Source: Pachyseris speciosa
Lineage: Eukaryota > Cnidaria > Anthozoa > Scleractinia > Pachyseridae
Direction of reading: 5' to 3'
NCBI GenBank assembly: GCA_016490735.1
Contig: JAEMWC010000567.1
Coordinates: 277,501 to 341,500, forward strand
Length of the DNA stretch: 64,000 bases
Shown here: one piece after another, positions 21,711 to 31,876 of the stretch
Numbering within the stretch: the first letter of the stretch is position 1
How the letters are laid out: each line of letters begins with the position of its first letter
Program-made: the position numbers and the translations under genes
The notes under the pieces: generated by a model
Databases searched by the model: none
What the model saw: only the letters and a program-made list of their open reading frames with translations
Told to the model about the DNA's origin: nothing

Positions 21711-21917
21711 TCTCTTTCTTTCGTAATAACTCCTTGCAATTATTTCGTGATAATTGTCACAATAATTTTCCCAGGGCAAATCAAATTTGTGAATTTGTCC
21801 TTCTCGCAAACAAGACAAACACGCCTCATGAAATTCGCACCTGCATTTTGTGCAAACAACGATTTTCGTCTTTCCCCGTCTCCGCGTGCAAACAGGAATT
21901 CTGCAATTCTTCTTCAT
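21546..21917 (-). CDS. cysteine-rich ORF between polymerase and integrase
   Basis: ATG at 21917, 14 bp after the polymerase stop, opens MKKNCRIPVCTRRRGKTK followed by VVCTKCRCEFHEACLSC, a dense Cys/His cluster that could bind zinc. The C-terminal half overlaps the integrase 3' end on the other strand and is probably a chance extension. It may be a small zinc-binding viral protein of unknown role. Confidence 0.35.
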   Translation of the reverse strand: MKKNCRIPVCTRRRGKTKIVVCTKCRCEFHEACLSCLREGQIHKFDLPWENYCDNYHEIIARSYYERKRWVKISAGVSRRLLCVWWNNHQFSPHEATLWSVVPSRLRTGNPIQTTGQVGLVLS

Positions 21918-24358
21918 ATTCCCTCGGAATCTATTCGTTCAAAAGGTGGTACTCGTTCGGTTCCGTGTGAATTCCGTCGGGCAATACATATCGCTTGTCG
22001 TAGTAGGCAGAGAGTCCCAATTTCTTCTGACGATATGTGACCATCTCCCCTTCGTGCATTCGAAAGCCTGTGTTCTCCGCCATGACCTTGTGCCCCTCGA
22101 GCGCAGCTTCGAACCGCTCCCACCGAATTTCATTTAGCCGCTTCGACACTCCCTTTGTGGAGAACTTCTCGTACTTTCGGTCGACATCCACGAAGTAGCA
22201 ATTCGAAGAGAGAGCAATCATCCGTTCTCCCACACGCTCGAGTTTAAACAGCCCCGGCGTCCGGCCATTCCACTTGTCCCACGCCAGCCAGTTCTTTTTG
22301 TCGGCCTCGAATTTCTTTCGCATGCTCGGAAGCACTATATCCTCCAGCTTTTCCCGATATCGCCAGATAGTTACTGTCGGTATCCATTTGCATCAACTCG
22401 AAGTCTTTGCGATCGACGTACTTGTCCAGGAAGTCGTAGTAGAATTCCAGCATCCGCAGCTTTTCGAGTTGGTACACTGCGATTCCAATCTGGAAGGGGC
22501 GATCGATCGTCACCTTTGCTTTTCGTTTTTCCATCTCGTATGCATCGCCGATTTCCTCGAGATCCTCGAAGAAGGGACTCCGCATTGTCCGGTCGACAAT
22601 CTTCTCGTCTTTCGTATAGGTCATGTTCGTCTGCCGCTCGACTGCCTCGATCATTCTCCCATACGCGCTATTCCCCAACAGTTTAAACATGTTGGCGAGA
22701 AGCGCTTTGCTTTTGTCGGTGTCGCAAGTTCGCCTGGCTTTGTCACTTCTTCCACGAACCAAGTAAAAGGTTTGGCAGCTTTGTAGTCAATTGTGCGATA
22801 CACTGCTGGTATCTGTGCGCCGTGGTCGATGTACCACTGCAGCAGGGGGGCGGTGTCTTCTTTGCAGAAAGCGCGCCGACCAACTTCCTTCCATCGTCAC
22901 GAACCCTTCCGGTTCTCTCCAGATAGTCAAACATGTGTTGGGATGGAGCTTCAACCGGCACTTCCGTGTTGTGGAAGAATGGGCACATCTCCTCGAACTT
23001 GGGCCGCAAACCTTCTGGTATCTCGATGTCCACCTCTGCGAAGCCGAACCAAATTTTGTTTCGAAGTCTGTACACGAAACCCCCTGGGGCTCTTGCTGGC
23101 TCTTTGTAATGGGAAACTTTTTCCGAACCACAAGGCATGTCCAGGGCCATTGTCGACAGATACAATGCGTTGGCGTCGTAGCCGAGGATTTTCTGGCAGA
23201 AATGGGGATTTCGGTATTGGTGGTCTCGGAGTTTTGTTTTTTGTGCTTCGTGGTACCTTGTGAAAACAATACTTGGCCCACCGACCACCGACGCTTTCAA
23301 CATGTCGAAAGCTTCTTTCCTTGGGGTCCAAAGGTCCGCCCTCGTTCAATTGCACTGCGGAGGAGATAGTGCATGCTTACCCCAGGGATCGACACCGCGT
23401 CTTTCAAGACGTCGATTCCTTTCTCGATGTAGAGGGTCCGCATTTTATCCAATGCTTCCAGACCTGGGGCAACATCCAAGTTGTTATAGTATTCCAACAA
23501 GTCGGCGAACGTTTTCATTCCCTTGTCTTGGAACAACTGGACACATCGTGTGTGCTCTTCTTCTGTCAGCAAGTATTCATTGCGTATTTTGAAATACCAT
23601 TCGGAATAAGGGGGGAGACCTGGGAAATCAAGTTTGTCGGGCGAATCGAACCAGTCGCATGGGAACCACGACTTCTCTCGGCTCCCTCACACTCAAATCC
23701 TTTCAACCATTTGTCATAGCTGTTTCCTGGGCCGATGTAGTTGACAATGTCGAGAAATCTCGATTTTGGTTCGAAAAGGTACATGATCCGGTTGGCTTGT
23801 TTCCCCACTGTCACATTTGTGTTCCCCGCGCAAATCTTTTCAACGAACTGGTTTCGAATCAGGTTCAGATCGTATTTGCCAGCGTTGAATCCGAGGGTTG
23901 TAACTTGGTTGCACCAATCTTCGATGCGTTGACATTGTGGTTCCGAAAGAAATCTATGTCAGGAGGGAAAAACTTTGCTCTCACAGCCCTTCGAATCTTC
24001 TCCCCTCGCCGGTGTAATTCTTCCAGGAACAGAAAGATCAATGTGTGCGGATCTTTGTTGCAAATGTGTGTGGGCTCTCGGTCAAGTGTGTCGGCAATGG
24101 AGACGGAGATTGGGGTGTGAACGTTTTCGATTGTAAGGGACGGTGTCTGTTCTTTTCGGCGGTTGGTGTCTCCGAATGCTTTGAAGTCGTAGATAATTGC
24201 GTGAGGATAGCTTTCTGTGAATACCTTGCGGTGATATTTTTTGGAAAGAGAACCAACTTCACAGCCCCACTTCTCCACAAATTCAAAACCGGCCTCGCGA
24301 AGCTTCGCAGTGCGATTTCGGGTTCTTCTCCAGCGATCTTCAAACGTGTCCCTATCCT

Positions 24359-24702
24359 GGTAGATTTAAGGGGTAATGCCCGCTACCTTGTGGCCTTAGT
24401 GCCTTTTGAGTGGCTTCAGCCTACTTGATCACATTAATTTGTGAAATATCCTTGTCACTCCAGCCACATCCCACAGGCTTTACGTTGTCATTGCTTGTTT
24501 TATTGATATGTGGGTACTTGAGCCTGAGCATTAGCTGTGCCATGCTGATGAGGCCTAACAAGGCCGAAACAGCTATCCATGGCTGCTAATGCTTGGGCTC
24601 AGTCTTTTCTTGGGTAGATTTAAGGGGTAATGCCCGCTACCTTGTGGCCTTAGTGCCTTTTGAGTGGCTTCAGCTTACTTGATCACATTAATTTGTGAAG
24701 TA
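24359..24702 (+). mobile_element. retrozyme-like element inserted in the polymerase gene
   Basis: The insert is flanked by the direct repeat TCCCTATCCT (24349-24358 and 24703-24712), a 10-bp target duplication. Its first and last about 90 bp are near-identical (GGTAGATTTAAGGGGTAATG at 24359 and 24613), a period of 254 bp, so it equals about 1.35 units of a tandem repeat with one hammerhead between. This is the architecture of retrozymes, which spread through circular RNAs. No ORF is present. It interrupts the exonuclease part of the polymerase gene. Related units lie at 1189 and 50766. Confidence 0.8.
24520..24600 (+). ncRNA. hammerhead ribozyme, type I, core intact
   Basis: Stem I pairs 24520-24535 with 24585-24600 and GCCATG (24539-24544) with CATGGC (24578-24583), with a small internal loop. 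The core CTGATGA is at 24545-24551. Stem II is GGCC/GGCC with loop TAACAA. GAAA lies at 24566-24569. The cleavage triplet ATC ends at 24577, satisfying the NUH rule. Stem III is only ACAGCTAT, with a C-A mismatch against the palindrome ACAGCTGT of the 1.3-kb copy, so activity as a monomer may be weak and a dimeric form is possible. Confidence 0.85.
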
Positions 24703-26174
24703 TCCCTATCCTCGAACGGTTCGTTTCTTTCTTCGGGAACCAACGACGACAGCCGTGGTAAAGACAACCGTGAAATTGAAAGACTGTTTAATTTTGGTTT
24801 TGGGGTCGTACCCATCCACAAAGCCTTTCTCGATATGCCTCTCACCCCCAGGCCTGCAGAGTGCATGGTGGATGTGGGTTCCTCGTTCTTCTGCCTCTTT
24901 TTCCAACCAACGACAGGCAGATTCGGAGAACCTTGTGTTCTGTGGGAAGAAAGCCTCTTCGAATGTGGTTGCGGGTTTTTCGATTGGTTTCGACTAACAG
25001 TTAATTTTTGTTTCACCGTTGACACATCTTCCGTTTGCGTGACGGTGGAGATCCCCAAGTCTTGTGAATCTCTGCTCGCACTGGGCACATTTGTACAGAT
25101 TTGCGAGTTTAGAAATGTCCCGAATATAGAAGGCATGCCCTTCGAAAATACGAATTGTCAGAATGTCTTTTAACTTGGGGTTTGGATTTTGCCGCAGATG
25201 CCAAATGGGTTTGTCGTTTGTTAGCTCGGGCTCGTAAACGCTAATGCCAAGCCATTCGGTTGGGGGAAGAAACTTGTTGAAATATCTTTCAGTGTTGTCC
25301 AATTCGTCGAGGGAGGTTTTGACTGTGTCTTGTGGACGCCTGGGAAGATCAAGATAGCTTCGTGCCAACTCGCGAGCGGCAGTTGTGCTTCTATCTGGCC
25401 TTGCACCGCGATGCACCGCCAAGCAGCGCCAAAAGCAAAGGTTGTCACGAAAGGTGTCGAGCGAAATCATAGCGTGATTGCCTCTTGCCAAGTTACGCAG
25501 CCAGTCTGAAAGTGGGCCGGTTCCCAGAAGGGGTTTTCGATCAAGCAAAACTTTGAAGTCAAGGGGATGATACCTTTCAAAACCCCATTTTGCGTTAGGG
25601 CGAGCAACTTGTTGGTCCAGCCTTTCTTTTTCCCGCTGCCTCAGCCATTCTTATGCAGCTGCAATGTTAGTGAACCACGGGGAGCGGGTGTCTTTGTTGT
25701 CTTGAAATTCAATTTCGTCGCCAGTCTCAACGTTACGAAGGACATTGGTGGTTGTGTGTATCAAGAAGAAAGAAGTGTTGACGTTGTGACGAAGAAGTTC
25801 CATCATTTCTCGCGTGTGATCGCGATTGTCGGCGAGATCTTGTCCGGGGATATACCACAAGATTTGACTCCTTCCACTTTCTTTTTCCACGCCTTGAAAT
25901 TCAACGGGGCAAAAGTTTCGGTTACTCGCCGTCTGGGTGGGCGAGGAATCATTCCAAATGCAGGATGTGGTTCAAGAACGGGCGCTCGCCGCTGTCTGAG
26001 AAGCTTCTTTCTGCGTGGAGGCCGAACCGGGAGTCTCTCTTCCTCTCCGTACACCTAGGTTTGTTCCGCTTTGCGCGGGTTTGTTGCTGACTCGTTCTTG
26101 TTTGGGGTTGCCATTCTCCTGCCTACATATTCGCTGGAAAATATTTCCGGTTGGGCGCGATGGGTGTCCTTGGT

Positions 26175-26305
26175 ACCCCTCTTGTCTAATTTGGTGTGCT
26201 TACTTTGCATCCCCTCTTGTCTAATTGGGTGACTCAATACACTGCTTCCCATCTTGTCTAATAGGGGGGACGCCATTGTGGTGAGTCCTCTTTTCTCTAA
26301 TTGAC
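26175..26305 (+). repeat. four tandem ~35-bp repeats upstream of the polymerase gene
   Basis: CCCTCTTGTCTAATTTGG, CCCTCTTGTCTAATTGGG, CCATCTTGTCTAATAGGG and a diverged CCTCTTTTCTCTAATTGACC follow each other every 34-39 bp. Standing 5' of the polymerase gene at the outer end of the element, they may be promoter or terminal-repeat elements. Confidence 0.7.
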
Positions 26306-26362
26306 CGGACCAAATGGTGCACAAAAACCCTTGATTTCCAGAGGGTTTATTCAAAGTAGAAT

Positions 26363-26577
26363 ACTGGCGTCAAACGAATACTGTTGAGGCACAAAAAATG
26401 ACATGTAAATAAGCCTCTTTTTTCGATTTTAACTCGCTGAGGGACAGCTTGGGGTGGTGGGGAAGTTGTCTCTCAGCGGATTAAAATCAGAAAAAGAGGC
26501 TTATTTACATATGTCATTTTTTTAACGAAGCGGTATTCGTTTGACGCCAATATACTACTCATGGCGTATTTGCCTTT
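26363..26577. repeat. foldback MITE at the right edge of the Polinton
   Basis: TGGCGTCAAACGAATACTG is inverted at the right end (GGTATTCGTTTGACGCCA). Arms are about 85 bp and include AAATAAGCCTCTTTTT and its inverse. The loop is about 40 bp. Confidence 0.85.
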
Positions 26578-27120
26578 CAGCGGAAATTTTCCCTTTGCGG
26601 TCGTGTTGCAAAGAAAGGAGCACGGTGACCCCAATTAATTATTAGTGTTACTTACTCGTAATAGGCACGAGAAAAACATATTTTAAGGAGAAAAAGGTTT
26701 AATAGTAGAAGTTGGATCATTTATGTATAAATGAAGTGAAACTTTGAATTGGGAGCCAGGGAGGAGTATCAATTGATCACTTTGTTGTCCTATTCGCTTA
26801 CATTATTTGCAAGATCGGGCAATTTGAAATCACTATACTGAAAGATTATAGCCCAGAAAAAAATTAGGCTCCAGGTTTAACTACTATTCATAGTTTTTGC
26901 TACATAATATCAATTTTTGGGGGTTGCTCAAGTTTCGAACATTTCTCGCGCAACTCAGTGAAATCAATTAGAATAACGGGCATGCAGGGCGAAAACAAGC
27001 ATGATGACCCCATCTTTTTATTTATTGCATTTTTTCAATGTCCTATGTATGATTATCAATTGTGCCAAGTTTGAAAAAAATCTGGATAGTACGTCATTTT
27101 CATGGGGATTACCTTAACAT
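26578..27120 (+). repeat. dispersed repeat, inverted copy at 53090-53690
   Basis: It matches the reverse complement of 53090-53690 through most of its length, for example GACGTACTATCCAGATTTTT on the minus strand. Small indels separate the copies. No ORF. Terminal repeats were not found. Confidence 0.75.
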
Positions 27121-27466
27121 GAATGCTAGTTAACGGATTGTAGTGATTCTTGTTTAATGAATAACACTCAACTTAGTCAAATTACACGCTGCCCCACTAG
27201 GTTACCTTAGAAACTAAAGCCTTGAGCAAGCATCTTCTAATGGGCATTGCACTTTCAGTTAGCTTTTATAAATTTGTTCCCAAAAATATTAGCAATAACA
27301 AGTTGAGGGCTCATAGCAATTAACAACCACGTCAGGAAAACTAGTTTGAAAGGTGAAACGATATATAACGGTGAAGTGAGACGGTAATTTTAAGAGTGAC
27401 TGAACTGGATGAAAGGTGAAATTATTCAATATTGACACAATCACACTCTTAAGAAACTGAAAAAAA
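27121..27466. other. no gene recognised
   Basis: AT-rich spacer between repeats, nothing recognised. Confidence 0.35.
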
Positions 27467-27656
27467 TAGCCTGTTCCAGGCGTTCAGATAGTAAACGGGG
27501 CGCGATAGTACCGGCAGAGCGAGGCGAAAATAAAGCGGCGAAAAAATGAAGCCCCCGTTCAATTTTTCGCCGTTTTATTTTCGCCTCACTCTGCCGGTAC
27601 TATCGATATCGCGCCCCGCCTACTATTTGAACGCCTGGAACAGGCTAAATATGAAT
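27467..27656. repeat. foldback MITE, ~80-bp arms
   Basis: TAGCCTGTTCCAGGCGTTCA at the left end and its inverse TGAACGCCTGGAACAGGCTA at the right end, with the GC-rich arms continuing inward (TAGTACCGGCAGAG). The loop is about 15 bp. Confidence 0.9.
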
Positions 27657-27689
27657 ATAAACCTATTTGAATGGCCCAGCTTCCATGAG

Positions 27690-27815
27690 TCTCCAATAGC
27701 TCACTGGTAGATAGAGCATCTGAACTATTAAGTCGCGGGACAAGGGTTTGCAAGCCCACGATAATAAAACACTTCAAGCTGCTTGAGACAATTGCTTATA
27801 ATTACTAATTACTTT
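27690..27815 (+). repeat. tRNA-derived SINE-like fragment
   Basis: AATAGCTCACTGGTAGATAG resembles a tRNA D-arm/A box, and GGGTTTGCAAGCCC a T-arm/B box, spaced as in a tRNA but mutated. The 3' tail AATAAAACACTTCAAGCTGC recurs at 34524, marking a dispersed family. Confidence 0.55.
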
Positions 27816-28600
27816 GGTGATAGTATTATTTCTATGAGAAGTCATTATTTCTATGAAAGTCATTTCTAATGTCACGTGACCCATTTCCCTTACCGCAAAA
27901 CTGTTATTTCATGTGGACACGCAGATAAGGCTAATCCATTTCTCAAACACATGACATGCAAACGTGTGGCACCAAAGAAGATTTCATTTGATTTCATTTG
28001 ATTTTCCCCATTTTGCTTAGAAGATATTTCACCAAGAATATTCATTTACAAATCACGTGACGAAAATGCTCGTCACTTTGAAGCAAAAATCAGTTAACGT
28101 CTTCAACTTTTATGTCACTGCCAAGCCCGGGGGATACTTCCAGAACATTTGGGGGGGGGGGGTGGCCCGCTTCCTGAAACCCATACCCTATTTCAGACCA
28201 AAATCTGCGATTTTCCCAACCCTATTTCAGACCTGACCAAAAATTCGATACCCTATTTCAGACCCATTTCACGTACACAGTTAGATTTTATGCAAATTAG
28301 GCTTCTGGTCGTGTCTATTAAATATGCCTGAGTGATTTTAATTCTACTCCGGGAATTGATCGAGCTCGCGATGCAAACGGTGTTGATCCCGTTGTTTTGA
28401 GTGTTTTGAGCGATTTCCGCTTGATAGGGGCACTGTAAACTCGGCGTTTATAGTGAAAACTTGTAGACTACTGAAGCTTACTGACAGCAACGTAGCTCAG
28501 CTCCTTAAGTGTTCTGTGGACAAGAGCGAGCTTAGAGCACGGTCATAATTTAATTCGGCTGGTTGGTACTACAGTCGACTTTCCCTACATCTTCCTCACC
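27816..28600. other. no gene; short CCCTATTTCAGACC repeats
   Basis: A 12-bp G run near 28151 is followed by three copies of CCCTATTTCAGACC between 28185 and 28263. The ORF there is a product of these repeats. Nothing else is recognised. Confidence 0.5.
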
Positions 28601-28757
28601 GAGGAGTCCTTCCAAGGGGTAAAAGCGACAAGCGACATGGCTCCGAAAACAGGTGACGATCTTCTCCCAAACAGCGAACCGACATAAATTGGCAGAAAAC
28701 GCACAACAGCCTTGTTTTAAATATGCGACTGATCATCGCAGTTATGAACACTACTTA

Positions 28758-29630
28758 ACCCTTTCGATTCAAGTGGGTGCTATTTATTTCACCAGATTTT
28801 GGGCAATAAATGGTCTCGGACTCTTAACTTTGTCATATATGGAGTTGTTATGAAAATATCTGCTGTCTTGAAATACTGGGGACCAAGGCTTTAGAGTCAC
28901 GTGATGCACCCGAGTGGCTGTTGTTTGTCGAGTGAGTGGAATCGCTCGACTGTGGTGCTATTGTCAGTTTTAGAGTGGTTTTCTGAGTCATTTTCCTCTG
29001 CAGAAATCCCCATGCTGGCATCATTAAGCTAGAAGGGGTAAGGGCAAGCCTTTTAAAGAAACCAGAGGTGAGTGGCGGTTTCATGTTGATGGAGATGCCA
29101 AACACGCTCCGTTGTGATGATGGTGGCTCGAAATGGAACCTGTCTCTCTTGTCTTTCTGCGAGTTGATTCCGGGACCTACCAAGGCAATTTGGGCTAGTT
29201 TTGACCGGTAGAAAAACTCATCGAGGCAACATTTTGCTGGTAGCACCGAGTGGATCAGCACTTATCGAAAAACTATGAAATGAACCGAAGGAGAGTGCTA
29301 TGCTTGCGGCGTGGTTGAAGCTCCCAGAATTCTTTTCGGCCGTGAACGGGTCAAGTTAAGATACACGCGATTGGATCTCAGAAACGGGCTGAAGCGTGGC
29401 AGTCAGAAAATGTGAGAGAAACTTTTCGTAGCAGATGCTAAGGAGAGAGCTTGAGGTTTGCTGTAAATGTAGAATTTTGATATTTGGGCTTTGCTGCTAA
29501 ACGAACGGTGATATGCAGCGGAATTCTGGTATTGTAGTCGTTATTTTTGGCTTTAATGGTTTCGAAACTCAGTTGGTCCTATTCACACAATTATTATGAC
29601 AAAATTTTAAACAAGAAATAAACCATAAAA
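28758..29630. other. no gene recognised
   Basis: Part of the mosaic with no recognisable coding content; the minus-strand 137-codon ORF at 28848-29261 matches nothing known. Confidence 0.35.
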
Positions 29631-29715
29631 GGGAAACAGTATTTATCATCACATATGTGTGAAGTTGGAAGGAAAAGGGTTCAGCAGTAGTGAAAACAGA
29701 CCCTGAAAAAAATTC

Positions 29716-29790
29716 AGGCTTGTATGGGATTCGAACCCACGACCACTGCGATACCGGCGCAGTTCTCTACCGATTGAACTAACAAGCCAT
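29716..29790 (-). repeat. tRNA-like SINE head
   Basis: On the minus strand, acceptor GGCTTGT pairs with ACAAGCC. A-box-like TAGTTCAATCGGTAGA and B box GTGGGTTCGAATCCCA are both good, and CTGCG/CGCAG frames a seven-base loop CCGGTAT. The D-arm spacing is short and U33 is missing, so this is a tRNA-derived repeat rather than a working tRNA. The downstream TGAATTTTTTTCAGG and the GACTGATCATCGCAG flank agree with a SINE. Confidence 0.65.
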
Positions 29791-29932
29791 CTTGGAGCTG
29801 GTCGTTTTGTTGGTTCGTAATATACCCGTGAGTGGTGAATATATGAGAATGAATATATGAAAATCATATATTTGAACTGCGGATTAATGATTAAATATGT
29901 GACTGATCATCGCAGTTATGAACACTACTTAA

Positions 29933-30480
29933 AGTGCTACTACGACCAGAAAATCAATTGTCTTTTTCTTCAAATTTCGAAAGTGTGTTAGCTTAACACC
30001 AAACTCGCGAAATTTCAAGCAGAAGACTGTTTACTTTGAGTACAACTTTTTAATTTAACGGTCCGCCATTACTCACGTTCATAACTGACCGATTAGGCCT
30101 CGGAGAGCTGGATCCAGGATAAAATGACGTCATTTACTCACTGTTTTAAAATTGCAGTGTTGAATGCAGCTTATTAAGTATGCAAAACACGAGTTTGAGA
30201 GTCTGAAAGCTCAAAATTCCCGTGCTGTATACTAAATCAGCCGGGTTTACACACACTGCATTCTTACTCTTGTGAGCTTTCTACGTCATTTTGTCCTCGA
30301 TCCAGTTCTCTCAAGATTTCGAAGTTAGTAATGGCGGATCACTAAATAGAATATTTCAGTCAAAATAAAAAACTGACTTCTCCAAATTAAAGCTTGAAAT
30401 TTCGCGAGTCAGTTTTTAAGCAAACACACTTTCGAAATTTGAAGAAAAAAGACGAGTGATTTTTTGATTGTAGTAGCACT
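29933..30480. mobile_element. 548-bp TTAA-flanked MITE
   Basis: TTAA at 29929-29932 and 30481-30484 flank AGTGCTACTACGACC and its inverse GATTGTAGTAGCACT. Inverted ends are about 240 bp with about 80-85% identity. TTAA duplications are used by piggyBac and Kolobok transposases. It has no coding capacity, and it sits between two inverted SINE-type units (29833-29928 and 30507-30600). Confidence 0.75.
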
Positions 30481-30712
30481 TTAAGCACGGTCTATCTTCA
30501 CTACTGCTTAAGTAGTGTTCATAACTGCGATGATCAGTCACATATTTAATCATTAATCCGCAGTTCAAATATATGATTTTCATATATTCATTCTCATATA
30601 GTCTTTGTTTTCTTTGTGACAGCGACATTTGCGCCTAACGAGAGACAGAGTCGTAAATGAGTGACAAAGCGACACCAGACTACCCTTAGAAGGTCTCACA
30701 AAGGGTAGAACC

Positions 30713-31876
30713 GGTTTACTGGCCACTGCGAGCATGAACGAGTGTAATATGACACCAGTCGATTCTTCGTTTTTGGTTAAACCGTTGAATTCATGCTCAG
30801 TTAAAAATCAAATCAAAGTGTTTTTATCAACCTGTGAAATGTCCATGTAAAAAAATGATATTAATGATTACGGTACAGTGAATAATCTATTTAAAAAAAC
30901 GCTGAGCAAAAATGCTAACATAAAGAACCGTAAAAGGAAAACGGAGGACTGGAACTGAGCTATTATTAACAACAGGTGCAGTGTGTACAACATGTTTGTG
31001 GTATAAACACACAATCCTCTCGTTGCATTGTTCTTCATTTTCTTTTTTTCAAAGCAATTAATCACTGCCTATGTTGAGTGTTTTAAGAAGTTGAAGTATT
31101 TTTGTACTCTTAATTAAGCCCGAGCAAGTCTTAGCTGGCAGGTCAATTTAATGACGTACTAAGATAATTGTTCAGAACTGAAAGATCAATTAGATTTTTC
31201 TCGACAAGGGCCGTACTATTGTTAACTTAAAACATCCCGTTATTACTTTCAATTGGCTAAAGTTCCTTGCATGCCAAGATACCCGCACTGGAATAAAGTC
31301 ACGAGATTTCTTTGACTTTTTTTAATTTTCAAAAAAATTCCTAAAAAAAGTCTAAATGATACATTAAATAGCAATTCTGAGAACAAATTGTGACTCTTGA
31401 CGTATCTCTTGTTGGAGCAGTTTTTCACTGATTGTTGAAAGTAACTCGCGCTTACTCTATAGATCCCTGATAGTTTAACGGCAAAACTCACGCCACTTAG
31501 CCAACCAGTAACAAGCAAATCAAAGCTTAGCCTAGTAACATCGCCCTAGATAAATTGATGTTTCACTGTATATATTTGTGAAGGCTCACAGACGTCTCTT
31601 TTTGAAAACATTTCAAAATGTTGTTTGGTTGCGAATGAAATTACGGAAGCAGCTAATTACTTCTCTTTTGACTCGGTAGCAAAGCGGAAACTTTTAGACT
31701 GATCATTATCTTAATTGCGTTGACGCTAATGACGTATTCCGAACTCTTTAGCCATTTCCGAACGCCTCAAGCGATTCAACCCCAAGAGACAGTATTTAAC
31801 GGAGCTTTAAACTCTGAGCTTCACTGAATGAGACAACAGACTTGCTGAGTTAACGTTGGGACCTGGAGGCGCCAAA
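30713..31876. other. no gene; upstream region of the 31.9-kb gene
   Basis: No coding motif recognised. The last 200 bp should hold the promoter of the gene at 31877, but I see no TATA box. Confidence 0.35.

Larger units (their letters stand above)
21931..26054 (-). pseudogene. protein-primed DNA polymerase B, multiply broken
   Basis: Reading down the minus strand, fragments in changing frames give: a basic start (26054); a C2H2-like finger CAQCEQRFTRLGDLHRH (about 25090-25025); an exonuclease region with YPHAIIYDFKAFGD (about 24185), TPISVSIADTL and CNKDPHTLIFLFLEELH; a middle domain with DLLEYYNNLDV and SMHYLLRSAIERG; motif A YDANALYLSTM (about 23165); KLLGNSAYGR (about 22680); and the catalytic MDTDSNYLA (about 22380). 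It ends with KKLGLSAYYDKRYVLPDG at 21931. The exonuclease I motif, normally D-x-E, reads D-F-K here. A 344-bp retrozyme is inserted at 24359. At least six frame breaks show that the polymerase is dead. Confidence 0.88.
12440..26354. mobile_element. decayed Polinton/Maverick (adintovirus-like) element
   Basis: A 14-kb block carries the Polinton hallmark set: adenain-type protease, major and minor capsid proteins, FtsK/HerA-type packaging ATPase, retroviral-like integrase and protein-primed DNA polymerase B. Codon use and GC content are visibly higher than in the flanks. Capsid genes lie on the minus strand (12.5-17.4 kb). ATPase, fibre-like and membrane-type genes lie on the plus strand (17.4-20.0 kb). 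A zinc-ribbon gene (minus) and integrase (plus) follow, then polymerase (minus, 26.05-21.93 kb). Nearly every gene has stops or frameshifts, so it is an old endogenous copy. Terminal inverted repeats were not recognised. A retrozyme interrupts the polymerase. Confidence 0.9.
28600..30712. repeat. nested repeat mosaic split out of one MITE
   Basis: The 28605-28712 part (TCCTTCCAAGGGGTAAAAGC) matches the left half, and 30601-30712 the right half, of the MITE that is whole at 61108-61358. Between them about 1.9 kb of later insertions sit: a SINE piece, a TTAA element, and inverted copies of a SINE-type unit (GACTGATCATCGCAGTTATG) at 28729, 29901 and, inverted, 30521. Confidence 0.65.

Noticed and set aside
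29716..29790. Functional tRNA gene
   Set aside because: The D-arm to anticodon-arm spacing is short and the loop lacks U33; the context is a SINE.
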